Part shown: in pieces, positions 30,698 through 37,792 of the stretch
Numbering within the stretch: position 1 is the first letter of the stretch
How the letters are laid out: each line of letters starts with the position of its first letter
Assembly: GCA_025934435.1 (NCBI GenBank)
Contig: JAICYB010000023.1
Coordinates: forward strand, 1-44,821
DNA: 44,821 bases
Origin: Actinomycetes bacterium
Lineage (GTDB): Bacteria; Actinomycetota; JAICYB01
Reading direction: 5' to 3'
Notes under the pieces: generated by a model
Database searches by the model: none
What the model was told of the DNA's origin: nothing
Seen by the model: the letters and a program-made list of their open reading frames with translations, nothing else
Translations under genes and position numbers: made by a program

Positions 30698-31205
30698 TCT
30701 GAAGCGCCGCTTCGTCGCGCGTGCGGGCCTGAGTGAGGAACCTTCGCTCGCGGAAGTTGTGAACGCGGTGAAGGAGATCCCGTACGGGCGTCCATCGGAC
30801 CGCTCGGCGGCGGGTGTGGTGTGGGAATGGTGCGGAACGTGCTCGACCAAGCACGCACTGCTCGCCGAGCTGCTCTCGGATCGTCCGGAGTTCGATCTGC
30901 AGTTGTTCCATCGCGTGTACCGCGTCGAGCCGTCGATGTTTGGGGACGGCGTGCCGCCCGAGGCGTTGATGGACGTGCATACGTACGGCTCACTCGTCGT
31001 GCAGGACGAAACCGTGCTGGTCGACGTGACGTTCCCGGGTGAATTGTGGGACGGCCGGTCGGACATGGCGCTCGCGTGCGGGCCGGGCGAGGACTACCCC
31101 GCGGGCGACGATCCCTGGACGCTGAAAGCTTCTCTCGTGGAGCGGTTCTGCGACCCGTCCGTGCGCGAGCCGTTCATCGCATTACTAGCAGCTCCGTCGG
31201 GATAA
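30663..31205 (+). CDS. Transglutaminase-like (cysteine protease fold) protein
   Basis: 180 residues from the chosen GTG (another at 30648 would add five; neither has a clear ribosome-binding site). A possible catalytic triad is C60 in WCGTCSTKHALL, H106 in DVHTYG and D121 in VLVDVTFPG, with the Cys-His-Asp spacing of transglutaminase-core proteins. The Lys after the Cys and the Trp before it also fit. No signal peptide is seen, so it is probably cytoplasmic. It overlaps the dehydrogenase gene by 35 nt and the next gene, on the other strand, by 32 nt. The function is unknown. Confidence 0.65.
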   Translation: MSVPSGSTPRVDLKRRFVARAGLSEEPSLAEVVNAVKEIPYGRPSDRSAAGVVWEWCGTCSTKHALLAELLSDRPEFDLQLFHRVYRVEPSMFGDGVPPEALMDVHTYGSLVVQDETVLVDVTFPGELWDGRSDMALACGPGEDYPAGDDPWTLKASLVERFCDPSVREPFIALLAAPSG

Positions 31206-31887
31206 CGACCGGGTCGTCCTCTGTCGCCGCAGCCTCCTCGAGTTGTTCGACGCCTCGTAGGAACGCCTCGTCCGGGATGAGTTCGAGGGCCGTGTCGGCA
31301 CGCATGCGGATGCGCGGCACCATCTCCGCGAGGTTTCTCGCGATGACCTCGTCCACGCGCTCGCGGTAGAACGACGTGAACCCGGCGGCCTGGAACGCTT
31401 CCATCGTCGCTTGCGATGTGGGGAACGACTGCACGACCTTGCGAGAGTCGGGGAAGAAGCGGAAGAGCGACGGGACTTCCGTATCGCCGAAGGCGCCGCG
31501 GATGAGGACGGTCGTAGTTGTGCGGCGCAGTTCGCGCGCGGCCCGGCCGAGATCGTCGATGTGGTGGATCACGTTCGAGAGCCATGCGACGTCGATGCTC
31601 GCGTCTTTGAGCGGAAGCGATTCGGCGCTCCCTCCGACGACGGTGATGCCTTTGGCGTGTGCTTCGTCGCGCATACCTTTGGACGGTTCGATGGCGAGGA
31701 CGTTCGTCCCGAAGGCTTCTTCGAGCGCTCTCGTGAACCGCCCGGTGCCCGCGCCGAGATCGAGCACACGTGTCGCGGGAGCCGCGTGCCGCCGGACGGC
31801 AGCGACCCACGTGGCGAGCGTGTCGTTCGGCAGGCCCCGGCCTTTGTCGTATGCGATCGATTGCCTGTCGTAATCGACCCGAGCCAT
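31174..31887 (-). CDS. Class I SAM-dependent methyltransferase
   Basis: 237 residues. Motif I is RVLDLGAGTGRFTRAL near residue 40, followed by VLAIEPS, the GSAESLPLKDAS loop and VAWLSNVIHHIDDLGRAA. The first residues (DYDRQSIAYDKGRGLP) are typical of the UbiE/Coq5-like group acting on small molecules. The last 100 residues form a helical cap. The ATG follows GTGAGGAC. Its 3' end overlaps the transglutaminase-like gene on the other strand. The substrate is unknown. Confidence 0.85.
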   Translation of the reverse strand: MARVDYDRQSIAYDKGRGLPNDTLATWVAAVRRHAAPATRVLDLGAGTGRFTRALEEAFGTNVLAIEPSKGMRDEAHAKGITVVGGSAESLPLKDASIDVAWLSNVIHHIDDLGRAARELRRTTTTVLIRGAFGDTEVPSLFRFFPDSRKVVQSFPTSQATMEAFQAAGFTSFYRERVDEVIARNLAEMVPRIRMRADTALELIPDEAFLRGVEQLEEAAATEDDPVVIPTELLVMR

Positions 31888-31937
31888 GTCCTCACGCTAT
31901 CGTCTATTTCTCTTCGTTCGCGGAAGGAGGCGAGTTG

Positions 31938-31982
31938 ATGTCGGTCGGCGTCCTCGTCTTCCGCGGCGTACAGATCGCCTGA
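31938..31982 (+). CDS. Possible 14-codon leader peptide
   Basis: An ATG 7 nt after a perfect GGAAGGAGG opens a 14-codon frame (MSVGVLVFRGVQIA) that ends 35 nt before the ATG of the next methyltransferase. The ribosome-binding site is stronger than that of any gene around it, and no longer ORF uses it. It could couple translation to the next gene or act in attenuation, or it could be a chance match. I did not see a terminator between the two. Confidence 0.35.
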   Translation: MSVGVLVFRGVQIA

Positions 31983-32017
31983 CGCCGCTTCACTCATTCC
32001 GCGAAAGGATTTCCGAG

Positions 32018-32704
32018 ATGGTTTGGATCCATGATGTCGTGGAGCGTCACTCCGTATTCATGAATCCCATGAAGCCCGAGAAGTTTCTGGGGTTGGCGCG
32101 GCGGCTAGGGTTGTGTTCGGCATCGCATGTGCTCGAGATCGGAGCCGGACGGGGCGGTCCCGCGATGTTCCTTGCTTCCGAATTCGGTTGCGTCGTCACG
32201 GCCGTCGAGCCGCATGAACCGTTCATCGCTGATGGGAGGTCGCGTGTCGAAGGCGCCGGCCTGTCCGATCTCGTCTCCTTCGTGCACAGCGACGCCCGGA
32301 GCTTCGAGGTGGCGCTGGAGACATACGATGCCGCGTTCTGCCTCGGTGCGACGTTCGCGTACGACGGGCTCGTCGGAACACTCGATGCACTTGCACCGGG
32401 CGTGCGCTCCGGCGGCTACGTCGTCGCCGGCGAGCCGTACGACATCGGACATGGGATGCATCCCTGGTCGCTCCCGGAGATCTTCGAACGCTTCGAAGAG
32501 CGATTGCTGCCTGTCGCGTGGTTCGTCCGGTCGTCGGTCGACGAGTGGGACGAATACACCTCGGTCCACTTGCACGACCTTCTCACGTGGTCGATCGAAC
32601 ACCCCGAAGACGGCGAAGACGTAGATCGTCGGCGACGGGAGCAGGTCGACGCGTTGCGCGAGCCGTACATCGGCTGGGCGGTCGTCGCCGGCCGGAAGGC
32701 TTAG
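32018..32704 (+). CDS. Class I SAM-dependent methyltransferase (methyltransferase/cyclopropane-like)
   Basis: 228 residues from ATG 32018, with GAAAGGA 9 nt upstream. Motif I is HVLEIGAGRGGPAMFLASEFG (about residues 36-56), followed by VTAVEPHEPF, SFVHSDARSFE and the LDALAPGVRSGGYVVAGEPY loop. The C-terminal part has WDEYTSVHLHDLLTWSI. The order resembles small-molecule N- or C-methylases. The stop overlaps that of the DUF559 gene on the other strand by 4 nt. No substrate can be named. Confidence 0.82.
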   Translation: MVWIHDVVERHSVFMNPMKPEKFLGLARRLGLCSASHVLEIGAGRGGPAMFLASEFGCVVTAVEPHEPFIADGRSRVEGAGLSDLVSFVHSDARSFEVALETYDAAFCLGATFAYDGLVGTLDALAPGVRSGGYVVAGEPYDIGHGMHPWSLPEIFERFEERLLPVAWFVRSSVDEWDEYTSVHLHDLLTWSIEHPEDGEDVDRRRREQVDALREPYIGWAVVAGRKA

Positions 32705-33552
32705 GCGATCTCAAGGGCGTCGCGGAGCTTGACCTCGGTCGTCGGCCAAAGCTCCGCGACGTCCTCCCATGTGAATCGGAGGATCACCCACCCCGCGAGG
32801 ACGAGTTCGTTCTGCCGCCTCAGGTCGCTCCGGAAGTGGGCTGCCGAGAAGTGAGAGCCGATCCCGTCGAGCTCGACGGCGATTTTGCGGATCGGCCACG
32901 CGAAGTCGATGCGATAGCGCCCCATCGCGAACTGGCGGCGCGGCTCGGGCAACTTCGCCGCGCGGAGCTTGCGCAGGAAGAGACGTTCGAGCGCGGACTG
33001 AGTCGCGCCGTCCTCGCGGTCGTCGAGCAGCCGGCGCAGTTCCGCGCTGCTTCGATGGCTTTCCATGTAGCGGCGGAGTGCGGGAACGGTCGTCAGCCGG
33101 AGTCTGAGGGCTTCGTCCAAGGAGGCTTCGCCTGCGATGTCGACGAGAGTCCGATTCGGCGACGTTACCGGGATGTTCGCGACGCGCCGGATATCGCCGC
33201 GCCCGAGGTTCGCCTGGTGGACGACGATGCCGGGACGGCCTCGACGATGCTTCCCGTAGGCGAGCGTTATGTGGACCTGGCCATCAGTAGCCGGCGCAAG
33301 TCCAAGCAGCGAGGCCGCGGTTCGGTGTGAGGCCACACCCGAATAGGCGAGCGTCGCGATCATTGCTCGCTGTTCGAGTGTCGAGGGTGTTCCCGCGAGC
33401 ACGAGGATCCCGGGTACGGGCTTCGTCCAGCGCCCGGTCTTGCGACGATGGCGGATCGCGTCCTCGGTGAATCCGAGGTCGAGGGCTTGGCGCTTCGTAA
33501 ACGCACCGTGCTGCTTGAGCACGAGTGCTGTGATCGCTTCGTCCGGCCTCAC
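32701..33552 (-). CDS. AbiEi-like N-terminal domain fused to DUF559 nuclease-like domain
   Basis: 283 residues from GTG 33552. Residues about 1-50 form a winged helix as in AbiEi-type antitoxins (VLKQHGAFTKRQALDLGFTEDAI, then GRWTKPVPGILVLAG). A linker domain follows. The last about 110 residues carry a PD-(D/E)xK-like nuclease core (RIDFAWP, then KIAVELDGIGSHF) as in DUF559/VSR relatives. No AbiEii toxin lies beside it. Such fusions are common orphans in actinobacteria. The ribosome-binding site (GGGGAAGTG) and start codon are inside a perfect hairpin. It may be autoregulated. The function is unknown. Confidence 0.8.
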   Translation of the reverse strand: MRPDEAITALVLKQHGAFTKRQALDLGFTEDAIRHRRKTGRWTKPVPGILVLAGTPSTLEQRAMIATLAYSGVASHRTAASLLGLAPATDGQVHITLAYGKHRRGRPGIVVHQANLGRGDIRRVANIPVTSPNRTLVDIAGEASLDEALRLRLTTVPALRRYMESHRSSAELRRLLDDREDGATQSALERLFLRKLRAAKLPEPRRQFAMGRYRIDFAWPIRKIAVELDGIGSHFSAAHFRSDLRRQNELVLAGWVILRFTWEDVAELWPTTEVKLRDALEIA

Positions 33553-33575
33553 ACTTCCCCCCTTTGGGGAAGTGC
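33552..33575. repeat. Perfect 9-bp hairpin over the AbiEi/DUF559 start
   Basis: CACTTCCCC (33552-33560), 6-nt loop, GGGGAAGTG (33567-33575). On the minus strand the 3' arm is the Shine-Dalgarno-like GGGGAAG, and the arm's last G begins the GTG start. It could hide the start in the mRNA or be a binding site for the gene's own winged helix. Confidence 0.8.
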
Positions 33576-33601
33576 GCTCACCATACGTTTGCCAGGTGAC
33601 A

Positions 33602-33640
33602 TTCCGGGATTTCCGGTGCTGTACACCGAAAACCCCGGAA
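33602..33640. repeat. 17-bp inverted repeat with 5-nt loop
   Basis: Arms 33602-33618 (TTCCGGGATTTCCGGTG) and 33624-33640 (CACCGAAAACCCCGGAA) match at 15 of 17 positions. In RNA read from the minus strand both mismatches become G-U pairs, so the stem would be complete. In plus-strand RNA they are A-C. There is no T-run after it. It lies between the end of the ABC-2 permease gene and the AbiEi/DUF559 gene. Confidence 0.75.
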
Positions 33641-33643
33641 CGC

Positions 33644-33693
33644 CCACCCAAGGGTGGTGCGGAGGTCGGCCCCTCGCGGTTGTCAGGCCGACC
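33644..33693. repeat. Two further inverted repeats in the same spacer
   Basis: CCACCC-AA-GGGTGG (33644-33657) is an almost perfect palindrome. GGTCGGCC (33664-33671) and GGCCGACC (33686-33693) are an 8-bp inverted repeat with a 14-nt loop. With the other two repeats, four inverted repeats fill 33552-33693, just before the end of the ABC-2 permease gene. They may act as a transcription end for the exporter operon. Confidence 0.6.
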
Positions 33694-33707
33694 CCCGCTA
33701 CCAAGTC

Positions 33708-34550
33708 CTACGTCATGTAGCGAGTGATGTATCCGCGCCGTTTCAGCACCCGGAACATCCGCTGCGCGAACAGCAGACCGAGCCCGAGGTACAGCGCGTC
33801 AAGCGCGAACGCCGCATACAGCGCGTTCCACGGCATCGGCCGTCCGGCGATCACCGTCCGCATCGCTTCGAAGATGTGTGACGTCGGCAGTCCGGACGCC
33901 AGCACCTGCGCCCAGCGCGGCAGCGCAGCGAGCGGATAGAACACCGTCGAGATCGGCATCAGGATCACGGCGAGACCCCAGGCGAGGACGTCCGCACCCG
34001 GGCCGAACCGCAAGATCACGCCGATCACGAACATCCCGACGGCGATCCCGAAGGTCATCAGTGCCAGCGCGAACAGCGGCAGCGCGAGGCCCATGTGGAT
34101 CGCCGTGAAATGGAAGACCGCCCAGGCGAACGTGACCATGCACGTCCACCCGACGAGCACTTTCGTCGCCGACCACGCTGCCGCGGCGCCGATGTACTCC
34201 GACGCCCGCAACGGCGAGACCATCAGGTTCAGGATGTTCTGCGTCCACGATGTGTCATCGAGGAACGTCACACCGATCCCGAGGTTCGACCGGAAGACGA
34301 AGTCCCACAGCAGGACGCCCCCGATCAGGAACCCGAAGGCCTGCGGGATGTGCACGTTCGACTGCACCATGTAGCGCGTCAGAAGGCCCCAGAGGAGCAG
34401 GTCCATCGCCGGCCAGAAGAGCATGTCGACCAGTCCGGGGACCGAGTGACGGAGCTCATAGGCGTGACGCTTGTAGAGCGCCCACATGCGGCGGCGAGAC
34501 CCCGCACGTGGGCCGGATACCGTTCGTTGTAGCTCAGCGGTCAACGTCAT
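33708..34550 (-). CDS. ABC-2 type exporter, permease subunit
   Basis: 280 residues with about six transmembrane helices. Typical ABC-2 features are LFWPAMDLLLWGLLTRYM, the IGGVLLWDFVFRSNLG region and the AVILMPISTVFYPLAALP segment before the last large helix. The N-terminus is cytoplasmic (MTLTAELQRTVSGPRAG). It overlaps the ATPase gene by 4 nt (ATGA). The pair is a two-gene exporter for a lipid, drug or polysaccharide. The direction of transport is inferred from the family. Confidence 0.9.
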   Translation of the reverse strand: MTLTAELQRTVSGPRAGSRRRMWALYKRHAYELRHSVPGLVDMLFWPAMDLLLWGLLTRYMVQSNVHIPQAFGFLIGGVLLWDFVFRSNLGIGVTFLDDTSWTQNILNLMVSPLRASEYIGAAAAWSATKVLVGWTCMVTFAWAVFHFTAIHMGLALPLFALALMTFGIAVGMFVIGVILRFGPGADVLAWGLAVILMPISTVFYPLAALPRWAQVLASGLPTSHIFEAMRTVIAGRPMPWNALYAAFALDALYLGLGLLFAQRMFRVLKRRGYITRYMT

Positions 34551-35302
34551 AAGGGACTCACCTCTCTCGCGATCTTCAGGAACGTCTGCTCCATGTCATC
34601 TGTCTCGTACTGCGCGTGGATCTCGGTCGGTGATCCGTCCGCCACGACGCGGCCCTTCGCGATGAAGATCACGCGACGGCACAGGCGTTCGATGTCCGCC
34701 ATGTTGTGGGACGTCACGAGCAGCGTGAACTTCCGCGACGCATGCTCCTCGCGGATCACCTGCCGGACGCGCTCCGAGACCTCGGGGTCGAGCGAGGCCG
34801 TCGGTTCGTCCAGCACGAGCAGCCGCGGCTCGCTGATGAGCGACTTCGCGAGGCCGACGATCGTCCGCTGGCCGCTCGAGAGCTGCGACGTGAACCGGTC
34901 CGAGAACTCGCCGATGCGGAGCATGTCCGCGACCTCGGCCGTCCGCTTCCGTGACGCCCCGTAGAGGGTGCGAAAGACGTCCAGGATCTCGCGGACGCGC
35001 ACCTTGTAGGGCAGCCCGATGTAGGACGCGGTGAAGTTCGTCTGCTCGAGCGCGGCCACGCGCTCCTCGGGGAGCTTGTGCCCGAGCAATTTCACCGTGC
35101 CTTCGTCCGGCTCCGTGACGCCGAGCAGCATCATGAGCGTGGTCGTCTTGCCGGCGCCGTTCGGGCCGAGGAGGGCCACGATGTCGCCTTCTTCGACGCA
35201 GATGTCGACGCCGGCGACGGCCTGCGTCCAGGCCGGCTCGGACGAATCACGCGTCTTGTTCTTGAAGCCCTTCTTCAGCCCTCGTGCTTCGATGGCATAC
35301 AT
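34547..35302 (-). CDS. ABC-2 type exporter, ATP-binding subunit
   Basis: 251 residues. Walker A is GPNGAGKT near residue 46, the signature is LSSGQRTIVG (with the second G of LSGGQ replaced by Ser), Walker B is LLVLDEPTASLDP and the H-loop is TSHN. The N-terminal EARGLKKGFKNKTRDSS is a short insertion before the nucleotide fold. GAGGAGGG lies 10 nt before the ATG. The spacer 35303-35480 upstream has no clear promoter but ends in the strong terminator of the beta-helix gene. Confidence 0.92.
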   Translation of the reverse strand: MYAIEARGLKKGFKNKTRDSSEPAWTQAVAGVDICVEEGDIVALLGPNGAGKTTTLMMLLGVTEPDEGTVKLLGHKLPEERVAALEQTNFTASYIGLPYKVRVREILDVFRTLYGASRKRTAEVADMLRIGEFSDRFTSQLSSGQRTIVGLAKSLISEPRLLVLDEPTASLDPEVSERVRQVIREEHASRKFTLLVTSHNMADIERLCRRVIFIAKGRVVADGSPTEIHAQYETDDMEQTFLKIAREVSPL

Positions 35303-35437
35303 CGGAAATAGCCCTCCTCGCTTGGTTTTTCGGGGAAAAGAAAACCGCGCACGGCAGTGGGAGTCCCCGTTGGGACGTCGGCGCCGGCGCGGTCGGTAGA
35401 ACCTACAGCATCTGCGAGGAGCAACTGTAGCAAAAGA

Positions 35438-35469
35438 AAAAGGGGGCCGGACGGATCCGGCCCCCTTTT
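35438..35469 (-). terminator. Strong bidirectional-looking intrinsic terminator
   Basis: GGGGGCCGGA (35442-35451), CGGA loop, TCCGGCCCCC (35456-35465), flanked by AAAA (35438-35441) and TTTT (35466-35469). The minus-strand beta-helix gene ends 12 bp before it, so it stops that transcript and separates it from the ABC exporter operon. Confidence 0.92.
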
Positions 35470-35480
35470 CGTGCGAACTG

Positions 35481-36728
35481 TCAGCAGATCGACGCCGGTG
35501 ATGACGTCTGGCAACGGTTCCGCGAATACGTGTTCGCGGTGCCGTTCGTGCCCGTCGGCGGCGGAACGGTGAGGTCCTCGACGTCGAGGTGACGGTTGCC
35601 GAGGATCACGTTGCGCGAGACCGTGTTGCCGGACGACTGTGAGGTGTGGGCGCCGTTCGACGCGAACAGGATGCCGTCGCCGTCGCTGCCGGAGATGGTG
35701 TTCCGGGTGATCAGGGAATTCGTCAGCGCGCCCGGGGTCGCGTCGCCCGGGTCGCCGGCGGCGATGCCGTCGATGCCGGTCCCCTGGATCTTGTTGCGCG
35801 TGATCGTGAACTGCGTCGGGGCCGCGCCGCCGAAGTCGATCCGGAAGCGGATCCCCCGGAAGGACGGTGCGGCGATGGTGTTCTTGACCACGATGATCCT
35901 CGCGTCGTCGTCACCGAAGAAGAGGGCTGAGCCGTTGCCGCCCTTGAGCTGGTTCCTCGAGATCGTGCTGTCCACGGTCTTGTAGAAGAGGAACGGGCTG
36001 TCGGCGATGTTCTTCGCGACGGTCAGCTTCGAGTGCGCCGGCACCACCGCGAGACGCTCGAACAGGATCGACTGTCCGTTGTTGTTCCTGAACGAGTTCT
36101 TCTTGATCGTGACGTTGTGCGTCTCGAACGCGCCGTCGATTCCCGTGCCGCTGTTCGATCCCGCCGAAGCGTTGTTGTTCGCCAGGAACAGGTTCCCGGA
36201 GATCAAGGACGCCCCGACGCCGCTCGCGCCGAGCGCCATGCCCTGGACGTTGTTGCGGATCACGTTGTTGATGATCTTGTATCCGCTGAACAGCTGGTTC
36301 ATGCTGATGCCGGCCTCGAGGCTGCCGGCCACGTCCTGCACGTCCATGATCGTGAAACCACGGACGGTGATGTTGTTCTGGTCGAGCCGGAAGTCGCCCG
36401 CGTCATGCGCCACAACGGCTTCCTTGCGGAGGTCCGCGCGACCCGCGCGCGTACCGATGTGCTTCGCCTGCGGACCGAGCAGCTTGATGTCCGCCTTATT
36501 GACGTCGACGAGCTCGTTGTAGAAGCCGGGCGCGACGCGGATCGTGTCGCCTGGGTTAGCGGCGGCGAGACCCTGGTTGATGGTGCAGAACGGGTGCTTC
36601 TTGGTGCCGTTGTGCGTGGCACCGCAGTTGTCGTCCACGAAGATCGTGCGGTGGTGGGCGGCGAACGCGCCCGGCGCGAACGTCACGACCATCGCCAGGA
36701 CGACCGGCAATACGAGCAAGCGCTTCAA
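35481..36728 (-). CDS. Secreted right-handed beta-helix protein
   Basis: 415 residues from a TTG start with AAGGAGGAG 6 nt upstream. A signal peptide covers about residues 1-23 (MKRLLVLPVVLAMVVTFAP...). A DUF1565-like start (FVDDNCG, then HPFCTINQGLAAANPGDTIRVAPGFY) precedes coils of parallel beta-helix with short repeats such as NNVIRNNVQGMALG, GNLFLANN and NTISGSDGDGILF. The C-terminus contains Cys residues (NRCQTSSPASIC). There is no anchor. It is alone between two terminator- or start-flanked units. A carbohydrate-related role (lyase or epimerase) is possible; no catalytic residues are certain. Confidence 0.86.
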   Translation of the reverse strand: MKRLLVLPVVLAMVVTFAPGAFAAHHRTIFVDDNCGATHNGTKKHPFCTINQGLAAANPGDTIRVAPGFYNELVDVNKADIKLLGPQAKHIGTRAGRADLRKEAVVAHDAGDFRLDQNNITVRGFTIMDVQDVAGSLEAGISMNQLFSGYKIINNVIRNNVQGMALGASGVGASLISGNLFLANNNASAGSNSGTGIDGAFETHNVTIKKNSFRNNNGQSILFERLAVVPAHSKLTVAKNIADSPFLFYKTVDSTISRNQLKGGNGSALFFGDDDARIIVVKNTIAAPSFRGIRFRIDFGGAAPTQFTITRNKIQGTGIDGIAAGDPGDATPGALTNSLITRNTISGSDGDGILFASNGAHTSQSSGNTVSRNVILGNRHLDVEDLTVPPPTGTNGTANTYSRNRCQTSSPASIC

Positions 36729-36823
36729 GCGACGCTCCTCCTTGATTGGGGCCGAGTAACCAGACGTAGTGTGCCCACCCCGACCCTGCGCGAAACGTCG
36801 TGTTGATAGGGTGTCTCCCGCCC

Positions 36824-37270
36824 ATGGCGGCCCTGACCTTCGACAACTACGACGAGCGGATCGCCGACTCCTTCATCGATATGCCCTCGCATACGGGCCT
36901 CCCGGACTTCCTCGGGATCTCCTTCAGCGAAGCGTCCCCGGGCCGGCTCGTGGGGGAGATGGACGTCCGGGCCGACCTCCTGACGCCCTTCGGCAATCTG
37001 CACGGCGGGGTCGTGGCCGTGCTCGTCGACCACGTCCTCGGATCGGTGATGTACCCCGTGATGCCACGCGGGTGGTGGGCGGCGACGACCGAGTACAAGA
37101 TCAACAACCTCGCACCGATCCGCGACGGCCGGTTGCGTGCCGAAGCGACGATCGTTGCGATGACGAGACGAACGAGCGTCGTCCGGATCGACGTCAGCAA
37201 CGGCGACCGTTTGGTCTGCGTCGCCCAGGGGACGTGTCTGTTACAGGAACCGAAGCCCAAGGAGGGGTGA
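36824..37270 (+). CDS. PaaI-type hotdog thioesterase
   Basis: 148 residues. The hotdog pattern is clear: LGISFSEASPGRLVGEMDV, then the LTPFGNLHGGVVAVLVDHVLG helix with the conserved N-x-HGG motif and the Asp in the helix, and TTEYKINNLAPIRDGRLRAEA. Such enzymes hydrolyse acyl- or aryl-CoA thioesters. The ATG at 36824 has no clear ribosome-binding site. A -10-like TTGATA lies upstream. The next gene starts 2 bp after the stop, so they may be co-transcribed. Confidence 0.9.
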   Translation: MAALTFDNYDERIADSFIDMPSHTGLPDFLGISFSEASPGRLVGEMDVRADLLTPFGNLHGGVVAVLVDHVLGSVMYPVMPRGWWAATTEYKINNLAPIRDGRLRAEATIVAMTRRTSVVRIDVSNGDRLVCVAQGTCLLQEPKPKEG

Positions 37271-37272
37271 CC

Positions 37273-37791
37273 ATGGATCTGCTCGATCTCTACGATCGCG
37301 CGAGCGCTTGGACCGGCTCGAAGATCGCCGGCGCCAAAGACAAGCTCGACGCGGAAACCAGGTGCGAAGAGTGGAAGGTGCGCGACGTCGTGAACCATCT
37401 GCTCCATGGGCACCAGATGTTCCAGGGAGCGGCGAAGGGTGAGCAGTTGGCGCCGCCGCAGGGGACGCCGCCCGATCTCGTATCCTTGGATCCCGCGAAG
37501 CAATTCGAAGACGGACGCCGGGCGACGCTCGACGCGTTCCGCGGCGCCGGTGACGACAAGCGGCGCGCGCTCGGTATCGCCTTCGCGGACACGCTCGTGC
37601 ACGGCTCCGACATCGCGCACGCTACCGGTCAGGACGCGAAGATGCCCGACGATCTCGCCGAGGCTGCCCTCGGGATGGTGCAAGGGATCCCGAAGGAAGG
37701 CGCACCCGGCTTGTTCAAGCCGCACGTCGACGTAGCCGAGTCGGCATCGGCGCACGAGAAGCTGCTCGGCGTCACCGGTCGCACTCCTTAA
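37273..37791 (+). CDS. Maleylpyruvate-isomerase-N/DinB-type metal-binding protein (TIGR03086-like)
   Basis: 172 residues. A four-helix DinB-like fold with EEWKVRDVVNHLLHGHQM (first metal-ligand His region) and ADTLVHGSDIAHATGQD, whose H-x-x-D is the second ligand set. These proteins often bind a metal and use a low-molecular-weight thiol such as mycothiol. AAGGAGGGG lies 6 nt before the ATG. It follows the thioesterase gene by 2 bp, and the GH84 gene starts 1 bp after it. Confidence 0.82.
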   Translation: MDLLDLYDRASAWTGSKIAGAKDKLDAETRCEEWKVRDVVNHLLHGHQMFQGAAKGEQLAPPQGTPPDLVSLDPAKQFEDGRRATLDAFRGAGDDKRRALGIAFADTLVHGSDIAHATGQDAKMPDDLAEAALGMVQGIPKEGAPGLFKPHVDVAESASAHEKLLGVTGRTP

Positions 37792-37792
37792 C

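Noticed and set aside
34520..34546. tRNA D-arm-like GTAGCTCAGCGGT
   Set aside because: It lies inside the ABC-2 permease coding sequence. There is no acceptor stem or anticodon arm around it.
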